A DNA stretch of 23,165 bases, taken from assembly GCF_003478335.1 (NCBI RefSeq), contig NZ_QUFB01000046.1, positions 1 to 23,165 on the forward strand. The letters are read 5' to 3'. The notes under the pieces were generated by a model that made no database searches, was not told the DNA's origin, and was given only the letters and a program-made list of their open reading frames with translations. The DNA comes from Clostridium sp. AM49-4BH. Its GTDB lineage: Bacteria > Bacillota > Clostridia > Lachnospirales > Lachnospiraceae. Below, piece after piece: positions 17,668 to 23,165 of this stretch. How positions within the stretch are numbered: the first letter of the stretch is position 1; each line of letters starts with the position of its first letter. The position numbers and the translations under genes were made by a program.

Positions 17668-18039
17668 TTGAAAAAAAATGTCATTTCATTTTGTGTTGTG
17701 TTGGGGCTTATGTATGTGTTTTCTGTCGTTCTGCTTGGTATTGGGTCGGTCATCATCTGGAAAACAGGTGTAACGGCAAAGAGTATCAGCATGGCGGTCA
17801 TTCTTGTATACGTACTTAGCTGCTTTGGAGGAGGATTTCTTCTGGGTAAAAAAACGGGAAGCCGCAAATTGTTATGGGGATGCTTGATTGGAGCTGTTTA
17901 TTTTGGAATTTTGCTGTTGATCGGTCTTGCTGCCGGTAATACAACACTTGCTGGAAATTCTTGGATATTTAGTGGTGGAATTGTGTGTGCAGTAGCTGGA
18001 ATGGTCGGTGGAATGCTTGCTCCGGTATCAGAAGGATAA
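17668..18039 (+). CDS. TIGR04086 family membrane protein
   Basis: A 123-residue, almost wholly hydrophobic protein with four membrane segments (about 5-27, 37-58, 66-87 and 97-117) and glycine-rich turns (SCFGGGFLLGKKTG, GMVGGMLAP). The pattern matches the TIGR04086 family typical of Clostridia. TTG 17668 is the start: AAGGAGG at 17653-17659 stands 8 bases upstream; the in-frame GTG 17650 overlaps that site. It is divergent from the PHP gene. Family members usually lie in the tgt-yajC-secDF neighbourhood, as here. Function unknown. Confidence 0.82.
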   Translation: MKKNVISFCVVLGLMYVFSVVLLGIGSVIIWKTGVTAKSISMAVILVYVLSCFGGGFLLGKKTGSRKLLWGCLIGAVYFGILLLIGLAAGNTTLAGNSWIFSGGIVCAVAGMVGGMLAPVSEG

Positions 18040-18120
18040 TTGTTACATTTATTTAATAGAAAAGTAACTAATCTGTGATACTATTCATGAGGAATATGTT
18101 ATCATAGGTAAATGCGTGGC

Positions 18121-18149
18121 TTGACTATAGAGCTGTCAAGCTGTTGAAT
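18121..18149 (+). promoter_or_regulatory. Weak candidate promoter for the polysaccharide deacetylase gene
   Basis: TTGACT (18121-18126) is a good -35 hexamer. At 17 bases the -10 position holds only TTGAAT (18144-18149), followed by TATAAA a few bases on. It lies in the 132-base gap after the TIGR04086 gene, just upstream of the ribosome binding site GGAGGGG. Confidence 0.35.
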
Positions 18150-18171
18150 ATAAATAAATGGAGGGGCTATT

Positions 18172-19080
18172 ATGGTAACAAAGGAAGACGAAAAGATAAT
18201 GGAGAGTTTATCGGATCGAAGCCGCAGAGAACGGAGCGAACGTAGAAGAAACAGACGCAGAAGTGGTTTGATCTTCGGAAATATAGCATTAGCGCTTGGC
18301 ATCGTGGTCGTTGTTTTGGTAATTCGAGTGATCGCATTGGGTACACCGAATGCAGATAAGGAGAAAGCTGCTCATAAAATAGCAGAGAAAGCAACGGCAA
18401 CACCGATCGCAACACCGACTGCATCGCCGACGGCGACGCCGAATGGTGCAGATCATTGGATCCGTAAAGATTTGGATGCATCAAAGCCGATGATTGCATT
18501 TACATTTGACGATGGTCCATATGCTAAGGTGACCAGACGCATTTTAAAAGCATTGAATAAAAGCAACGGACGCGCCACTTTCTTTGTGGTAGGTAATCGT
18601 GTGCCGGAATTTAGCGAAACACTTGCGTTACAGTATGAGCAAGGTAATCAGATCGGAAGCCACACCTTTGATCATAAGGACTTGAGCAAAATGAAAGCCA
18701 AGAAGATCAAATGGGAAATTAATAAAACCAATCAAAAAGTATCAAAAGTTATTGGATGTAATACTACAGCGCTTAGACCGCCTTATGGTAATGTGAGCGA
18801 TACAATGCGTAAAACGATCAAAACGCCGATGTATTATTGGAGCATCGATAGCGAGGACTGGAAGAGCAGAAATGCAAATTCCATTGTGAAACGTTGCAAG
18901 GATGCAAAAGATGGTGATATCATATTGATGCATGATCTATATCCTACGACTGCAGATGCGGTAGAAAGATTGGCACCATATTTTGTTAAAAAAGGATTCC
19001 AATTGGTAACACTTGACGAGATGTTTTATTACAAGCACAAGGATGCAGAGCCGGGAAATGTGTATTTTTCCGCACGATAA
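18172..19080 (+). CDS. Membrane-anchored polysaccharide deacetylase (NodB fold)
   Basis: 302-residue carbohydrate esterase 4 protein. A very basic cytoplasmic N-terminus (RSRRERSERRRNRRRSG) precedes a membrane segment at about 32-52, then an Ala/Thr/Pro linker (repeats of ATPT and ASPT, about 74-92), then the NodB domain outside the cell. Motifs are FTFDDGP (D113-D114), SHTFDH (metal ligands H164, H168), RPPYG (R202), SIDSEDW and LMHD. It probably removes acetyl groups from peptidoglycan N-acetylglucosamine or another wall glycan; the substrate is inferred. GGAGGGG precedes ATG 18172. The gene ends at a hairpin that overlaps the secDF promoter. Confidence 0.94.
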   Translation: MVTKEDEKIMESLSDRSRRERSERRRNRRRSGLIFGNIALALGIVVVVLVIRVIALGTPNADKEKAAHKIAEKATATPIATPTASPTATPNGADHWIRKDLDASKPMIAFTFDDGPYAKVTRRILKALNKSNGRATFFVVGNRVPEFSETLALQYEQGNQIGSHTFDHKDLSKMKAKKIKWEINKTNQKVSKVIGCNTTALRPPYGNVSDTMRKTIKTPMYYWSIDSEDWKSRNANSIVKRCKDAKDGDIILMHDLYPTTADAVERLAPYFVKKGFQLVTLDEMFYYKHKDAEPGNVYFSAR

Positions 19081-19116
19081 ATCCGGATATAACAAATGAA
19101 AATAAAATGAATTGAG

Positions 19117-19151
19117 ATTGGCAAGGATTTGATGATTCAAACCTTGCCAAT
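19117..19151 (+). terminator. Hairpin after the deacetylase gene, overlapping the secDF -35
   Basis: ATTGGCAAGG..TTTG pairs with CAAA..CCTTGCCAAT, about 14 bp plus one bulge, 37 bases after the stop codon, followed by TGTATATTT. The T-tract is poor, so termination is likely partial. The right half contains TTGCCA, used as the -35 element of the next promoter. Confidence 0.6.
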
Positions 19152-19173
19152 TGTATATTTACTATGGTATAAT
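19144..19173 (+). promoter_or_regulatory. secDF promoter
   Basis: TTGCCA (19144-19149) and a perfect TATAAT (19168-19173) are separated by 18 bases. The predicted start near 19180 leaves a leader of about 55 bases before the secD start codon. Confidence 0.75.
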
Positions 19174-19234
19174 GATATTTGGCGTGATTTCTTATTCACG
19201 CAAAAATTGCAGTTATTAAAAGGAGAAAAGCAAC

Positions 19235-19981
19235 ATGAAGAACAAGAAAAAGGGATTACTGCATATTATTGTTATTTTAGCAGTAATTGCACTGTGTTCT
19301 TTTACTACTTTGGTAGGCTTTACAAAAGCGCATAAAGGAAGCGCACGTAACATCAAGCTCGGTCTCGATCTGGCTGGTGGAGTAAGTATTACCTATGATG
19401 TAGTAGGGGACAAGCCAACGGATGCCGAATTGAAAGATACGGTAACGATGATGCAGAAACGTGCAGAGGTACATAGTACGGAGTCATCGGTAGTTACTGA
19501 TGAGAAGGGCCGTATCGTGATCGATATTCCGGGTGTTGATGATGCAGAGAAAGTATTGTCAGATTTAGGTAAGGAAGGTTCTTTGGACTTTGTCGCACAG
19601 GATGATATGGATCTATCCAGTGGCAAGCCGGTTTATACAAAGACAATTTGTACCGGTAAAGACATCAAGAGTGCAGAGGCCGGAACGACACAGGATGAAT
19701 CTACCAAGACGAAAAAGTACGTTGTATCATTGAAGTTTAAGAGCAAGGGTACTAAGGCATTTGCTACGGCAACAGAAGAAGCAGCACCTTCTCATAAGAT
19801 GATCTACATCGTATACGATGGAAAAGTAATTTCCAATCCGGGTGTAACTGAGGCGATCACAAATGGTGAGGCACAGATCTCCGGTGGATTTAAGACATAT
19901 GATGAGGCAGAAGAACTTGCTTCTTATATCCGTATCGGTGCACTTCCGGTCGAGTTAAAGGCAGCACAGTCTCAGGTGTAG
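19235..19981 (+). CDS. secD: SecD part of SecDF, N-terminal fragment (frame 1 of 3)
   Basis: First third of a SecDF fusion, the proton-driven helper of the Sec translocon. ATG 19235 has AAGGAG 9 bases upstream. It has an N-terminal membrane segment (about residues 6-28), the SecD motif LGLDLAGGVSITYDV, and the periplasm-side domain with VIDIPGVDDAEKVLSDLG, GKVISNPGV and ISGGF. The frame ends at LPVELKAAQSQV and a stop. The normal continuation, VGAQLGLDAIQSSL, is present in the next frame, so one base (a G near 19978) is missing. With both SecDF breaks repaired the protein is about 736 residues, like Bacillus SecDF. Confidence 0.9.
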   Translation: MKNKKKGLLHIIVILAVIALCSFTTLVGFTKAHKGSARNIKLGLDLAGGVSITYDVVGDKPTDAELKDTVTMMQKRAEVHSTESSVVTDEKGRIVIDIPGVDDAEKVLSDLGKEGSLDFVAQDDMDLSSGKPVYTKTICTGKDIKSAEAGTTQDESTKTKKYVVSLKFKSKGTKAFATATEEAAPSHKMIYIVYDGKVISNPGVTEAITNGEAQISGGFKTYDEAEELASYIRIGALPVELKAAQSQV

Positions 19982-20658
19982 GTGCACAGCTTGGTCTTGA
20001 CGCAATTCAGTCCAGTTTGTTAGCCGGTGCGATCGGTTTTGGATTGGTTGTATTATTTATGATCATTTTCTATCGTCTGCCAGGTTTGGCATCTTCTATC
20101 GCATTGGTGTTCTATTTGGGACTGATGTTAGTAGCTTTGAATGTCTTAGATATTACACTGACACTTCCTGGTATCGCCGGTATCATATTGAATATCGGTA
20201 TGGCGGTCGATGCGAACGTAATTATCTTTACGCGTATTAAGGAAGAGCTTGCCAAAGGAAAATCCGTTCAGTCAGGTATTAAGATTGGTTTTGACAAGGC
20301 GTTATCTGCTATCGTTGATGGTAACGTAACCACCTTGATCGCTGCAGCAGTATTGTATGTAAAGGGATCCGGTACAGTTAAGGGCTTTGCTACAACATTG
20401 GCACTTGGTATCATTTTATCCATGTTTACAGCACTTGTTATTACGAAGTTGCTGTTGAATGCGATGTATTCCCTTGGTATGGATGATGTGAAGTACTTCG
20501 GTGTGGAGAAGCCGAGAAAGCCGATTCGCTTTGTGGAAAATCGCTTGAAGTTTTTCTGCATTTCCGGTGCGATCATTTTGGCATGTGTTGTTACCTTAGG
20601 TGTTAATAAAGCATCCAGATGCGGTGGCAACATTTTGAATTATGGTTTGGATTCTTAG
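19981..20658 (+). CDS. secD: SecD membrane domain and SecF N-terminus, middle fragment (frame 2 of 3)
   Basis: Continues SecD after the first frameshift: GAQLGLDAIQSSLLAG, then five membrane segments including the conserved NIGMAVDANVIIFTRIKEEL, then a linker (VEKPRKPIRFVENR) and the first membrane segment of the SecF half (FFCISGAIILACVVTLG). It has no start codon or ribosome binding site of its own at the break; the first usable codon, TTG 20017, lies in mid-domain. The frame stops at YGLDS. Adding one T at 20652-20653 gives YGLDFLGGTTYDI, the SecF signature, in the next frame. The linker shows that SecD and SecF are fused here. Confidence 0.88.
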   Translation, partial: GAQLGLDAIQSSLLAGAIGFGLVVLFMIIFYRLPGLASSIALVFYLGLMLVALNVLDITLTLPGIAGIILNIGMAVDANVIIFTRIKEELAKGKSVQSGIKIGFDKALSAIVDGNVTTLIAAAVLYVKGSGTVKGFATTLALGIILSMFTALVITKLLLNAMYSLGMDDVKYFGVEKPRKPIRFVENRLKFFCISGAIILACVVTLGVNKASRCGGNILNYGLDS

Positions 20659-21443
20659 GAGGTACTACGTATGACATTACCTTCCCGGATAAAACAGATC
20701 TGAATGCAGATCTTAAGTCTGATCTTGAGAAACTGTTTAGTAAGACGGCAAAATCTAACGATGTAGTCATTTCAGAAGTTGCCGGACGCAATGCATTGTC
20801 TGTCAAGACAGTTGAGTTGAACGAGAAACAGCGCAATACGTTGAATGCAGCATTAGAGAAGACTTATGGTGTTGATGAGAAAAATATTGAGAATCAGAAT
20901 ATCAGTGCTTCGGTATCGGATGATATGAAGAGCGATGCTGTGACAGCAGTAGTTATCGCAGTTATCTGTATGCTGATCTATATCTGGTTCCGATTCAAAG
21001 ACGTTATATTTGCGGGAAGTGCAGTACTTGCATTGATACATGACGTTATTGCTGTCATTTTGGTATATGGTCTGACAAAGATTTCCGTCGGAAATACATT
21101 TATCGCATGTATGCTGACAATTGTCGGATATTCCATCAATGCAACAATCGTCATCTTTGACCGTATTCGCGAGAACTTACAGGTTCATAGCAGCGAAGAA
21201 GCATTGGCTGAGGTTGTTAATGAGAGTATCACACAGACATTGACACGAAGCATTAACACTTCATTAACAACAATTATCACAGTTGTTGTACTTGCAATCC
21301 TTGGTGTTGATTCTGTCAAAGACTTCGCAATTCCGTTGTTAGCCGGTTTTATCTGCGGTGGTTATTCTTCCGTATGTATCACTGGTACACTGTGGTATTC
21401 TTGGAAACGCGTACAGTTTAAGCGTAAGAAAGCTAAGAAGTAA
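20652..21443 (+). CDS. secF: SecF part of SecDF, C-terminal fragment (frame 3 of 3)
   Basis: SecF half of the SecDF fusion. It opens with FLGGTTYDITFPDK, followed by a small extracytoplasmic domain (about 80 residues), then membrane segments with the SecF motif GYSINATIVIFDRIRENL and ending in a basic tail (KRVQFKRKKAKK). An ATG at 20619 opens the same frame but reads through shifted sequence, so an automatic start there would be artefactual. A strong terminator follows 62 bases after the stop. Confidence 0.9.
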   Translation, partial: FLGGTTYDITFPDKTDLNADLKSDLEKLFSKTAKSNDVVISEVAGRNALSVKTVELNEKQRNTLNAALEKTYGVDEKNIENQNISASVSDDMKSDAVTAVVIAVICMLIYIWFRFKDVIFAGSAVLALIHDVIAVILVYGLTKISVGNTFIACMLTIVGYSINATIVIFDRIRENLQVHSSEEALAEVVNESITQTLTRSINTSLTTIITVVVLAILGVDSVKDFAIPLLAGFICGGYSSVCITGTLWYSWKRVQFKRKKAKK

Positions 21444-21505
21444 AAGCGTTCTTATAAGGCAAGGATAGATTAAATATGGCGTTGCTTTTGGTGACGTTAC
21501 CGAAT

Positions 21506-21546
21506 AAAAACAGGCATTTTGAAAATTATTCAAAATGCCTGTTTTT
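21506..21546. terminator. Bidirectional terminator between secDF and prmA
   Basis: A perfect 18-bp stem, AAAAACAGGCATTTTGAA with TTCAAAATGCCTGTTTTT, and a 5-base loop, bounded by T-runs on both strands. It serves the two convergent genes. Confidence 0.92.
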
Positions 21547-21561
21547 TACTTGCCGGTCAAT

Positions 21562-22602
21562 CTATTTTTGACATACGAAAGATACCCAGTCACCCATGGT
21601 GTTACGCTCCAGTATCGTAAAGTTATTGCGAAGCAATGCTTGTTCAACCGCATCTGATTTTTCGTTAAGAATACCAGAGGAAATAAAGATGCCGCCCGGT
21701 TTTATGAAATCGCCGATATAATCGGAAAGTGGAATGATCACATCCGCCAAGATATTTGCTACAGCAATATCAAACGGTTCGCCGGTCTGTTTTTTGACGG
21801 CAGCAGCATCTTCTAATATGTTTGCGTGAATAGCAGTGATGCGAGAGGCATCAATGCCATTAATCTCAGCGTTTTCGATTGTTCCGGTTACGGCAGAGGG
21901 GTCTATATCCAGACAAAAGGCTGATTTTGCACCACATAGCAGAGCAGCAATTGCCAAAATACCGCTGCCGCAGCCGGCATCCATAAGACGTGTATCGTCA
22001 TGAATATAATTACGTAGTGACAGGAGGCATAATTTGGTTGTTTCATGTGTTCCGGTGCCAAAGGCCGAACCGGGATCAATAGATAACACAATATCACTTT
22101 CCGAACAATCTTCTGGTACAGGTTCCCAAGTGGGCTTGATCAGAACATCATCAGCAATGCGGAAAGGTTTGAAATTTTCTTTCCATTTGTCTTTCCATGC
22201 ACTGTCGTCCTCAACCTGATATGTCAATTCGCTGAATGTGATCGGAGCAAATGAAGAAGCTTTCTCTACACGTGTAGTAAAAGCTTTGATAAATGCTTCC
22301 GGCTTTGTTAAAAGACGATCTGGTACATTTTGCTCGATTTCTGCATCACGCAATGATGAGCCGGTGCTATAAAAAGCATCGGAATCTCCATCAATGACAT
22401 CACTGTAAAATACTAAAACAGCTTCGCCGTTGTCTGGTGGGAGTTCCGCCGGAATATCCGTATACATTTTGCGTTCTTCTTCCGCTGATAAAGGAACATT
22501 GTCCTGTAATTCATAGCCATTCACTCCAAATTCTGTCAACAATTCACCAATCCTGCTGCTCGCATCGGTTGTTGTCTTAAGTTCATATCTGATCCACTGC
22601 AT
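21562..22602 (-). CDS. prmA: Ribosomal protein L11 methyltransferase
   Basis: SAM-dependent enzyme that methylates ribosomal protein L11. 346 residues, slightly longer than usual because the N-terminal substrate-recognition part (about residues 1-150) carries extra acidic segments. The catalytic domain shows DPGSAFGTGTHETT, the SAM-binding MDAGCGSGILAIAA, the acidic CLDIDPSAV and the active-site motif VANILADVI. GATGAGGAAAAT precedes ATG 22602. It is monocistronic as far as visible: convergent with secDF and facing a repeat-rich upstream region. Confidence 0.95.
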   Translation of the reverse strand: MQWIRYELKTTTDASSRIGELLTEFGVNGYELQDNVPLSAEEERKMYTDIPAELPPDNGEAVLVFYSDVIDGDSDAFYSTGSSLRDAEIEQNVPDRLLTKPEAFIKAFTTRVEKASSFAPITFSELTYQVEDDSAWKDKWKENFKPFRIADDVLIKPTWEPVPEDCSESDIVLSIDPGSAFGTGTHETTKLCLLSLRNYIHDDTRLMDAGCGSGILAIAALLCGAKSAFCLDIDPSAVTGTIENAEINGIDASRITAIHANILEDAAAVKKQTGEPFDIAVANILADVIIPLSDYIGDFIKPGGIFISSGILNEKSDAVEQALLRNNFTILERNTMGDWVSFVCQK

Positions 22603-22739
22603 ATTTTCCTCATCTTTCCAAATCCAAAATTGGACTTAAACTAATAAATAGATTTCGCGTCTAAAAATAGACTTACGGTGTCACAACTGCTATACTAAAC
22701 ACAAACTTTCCACCTATGAAAAGTTTGCGCTTATGACTC
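22603..22739 (-). other. prmA upstream region with hairpins
   Basis: No coding potential was seen. Three small inverted repeats lie between prmA and the repeat arm: TCCAA..TTGGA (about 22618-22635), GTCTA-AAAA-TAGAC (about 22659-22672) and CAAACTTT..AAAGTTTG (22702-22727). No clear minus-strand promoter for prmA was found. TAGACT (22668-22673), 17 bases, then TGC-TATACT (22691-22696) resembles an extended -10 promoter on the + strand, pointing into the repeat region. Confidence 0.35.
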
Positions 22740-23126
22740 GAACTTCGCACGTCCCTAGACGCTGTCAGGCCACATATTGCTTGTTATGTCATAATACTTG
22801 CGCATGATTTCTGCGCATAATGGAGTTTCGAAGAAACTCCCAAGATAAGCACAGAGTGCTTATTATGTCATAATACTTGCGCATGATTTCTGCGCATAAT
22901 GGAGTTTCGAAGAAACTCCCAAGATAAGCACAGTGTGCTTACAATGTCCATAATATGTCAGCTATTTTGCAGCCAACAAACTAAATTGTTCTGCCATCAG
23001 GGTACTAAGATAATTGCCACAGAACCCAGAGTTTTTACAGTGATTTCTAAATTTTGTTGTCTCTGATGGTTGATTTACATGCCTTTCGGAAACTCGAAGT
23101 CCCGGAAGCAAGGTAATCATCATTTT
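22740..23126 (-). repeat. Right repeat arm, inverted relative to the left-end arm
   Basis: Read on the minus strand this matches the left arm (95-330) block for block, from GGATGATTACC next to the terminal hairpin to AGCAATATGTG and GCGAAGTTCGAG near prmA. It differs mainly by an insertion of about two 79-bp tandem copies between the GCTGACAT and CAATATGTG blocks. The block GGCAATTATCTTAGT is identical in both arms. Together with 22603-22739 and the terminal hairpin it makes a gene-free stretch of about 560 bases. Confidence 0.75.
22779..22955. repeat. 79-bp tandem repeat with internal hairpins, about 2.2 copies
   Basis: Copies lie at 22779-22857 and 22858-22936, with a partial third from 22937. 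The two full copies differ at only two positions. Each unit holds TGCGCA twice, a perfect GGAGTTTC-GAA-GAAACTCC hairpin and AAGCAC-NNN-GTGCTT. One of the two differences lies in the loop of the last hairpin and leaves the stem intact. Confidence 0.9.
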
Positions 23127-23165
23127 TGAAAGGGACTTTGCGCTCGTCGTTACTTATGTCTCGTA
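23127..23165. repeat. Terminal copy of the palindromic hairpin repeat, truncated by the window end
   Basis: Identical over 39 bases, and in the same orientation, to positions 1-39. The window ends inside the hairpin loop, so only its left half is present. Confidence 0.9.

Noticed and set aside
20657..20673. AGGAGG followed by ATG 20671 as a separate secF start
   Set aside because: The ATG is not in the SecF frame; the AGGAGG is simply the codons for the conserved LGG of SecF.
22779..22955. CRISPR array
   Set aside because: The 79-bp units are contiguous, with no unique spacers between them and no cas genes nearby.

Overview
The window reads as a chromosomal segment of an anaerobic Firmicute of class Clostridia, most likely Lachnospiraceae. 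The grounds are moderate GC, strong AGGAGG-type ribosome binding sites, several TTG/GTG starts, a class II aldolase, a fused SecDF of Bacillus/Clostridia type, a TIGR04086 membrane protein near tgt-yajC, and a soluble LacI-like-sensor/GGDEF protein. This assignment comes from gene content, not from a database search. No plasmid, phage, transposase, CRISPR, tRNA or rRNA gene was seen.

Layout: (1) 1-414 is non-coding and repeat-derived: a palindromic hairpin followed by a repeat arm. (2) 415-4680 is a rightward cluster of MoxR ATPase, DUF58 protein, polytopic membrane protein and endonuclease III (nth). (3) 4661-8738 runs leftward: a LacI-like/GGDEF protein, a strong hairpin, then an M29-type aminopeptidase split into two reading frames. 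(4) 8993-13309 is a rightward uvrA-yfbR-patatin operon behind a good promoter that carries a LexA-like box. (5) fba (13504-14370) is a single gene with its own terminator. (6) 14557-16483 holds a HAAS/DUF1700 protein, tgt and yajC, ended by a bidirectional terminator. (7) 16652-17500 is a leftward PHP phosphoesterase. (8) 17668-19080 holds a TIGR04086 membrane protein and a membrane-anchored polysaccharide deacetylase. (9) 19235-21443 is secDF in three frames. (10) 21562-22602 is leftward prmA. (11) 22603-23165 is non-coding and repeat-rich.

Two things stand out. First, both ends of the window fall in the same palindromic repeat. The first 39 bases equal the last 39, and each is joined to a diverged arm of the same family, in opposite orientation, pointing at the neighbouring gene. 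The right arm also carries a 79-bp tandem repeat full of hairpins that the left arm lacks. This is the best candidate for an undescribed element, perhaps a structured intergenic repeat or foldback/MITE-like unit. Second, four otherwise conserved reading frames are each repaired by adding one base: the aminopeptidase, the HAAS protein, and SecDF twice. All four are one-base losses that could lie in short homopolymers, so base-calling error is the simplest explanation.

Functionally this is mostly housekeeping: DNA repair (uvrA, nth), nucleotide pool (yfbR), glycolysis (fba), tRNA queuosine modification (tgt), protein export (yajC, secDF), ribosome modification (prmA), envelope (polysaccharide deacetylase, MoxR/DUF58) and c-di-GMP signalling.
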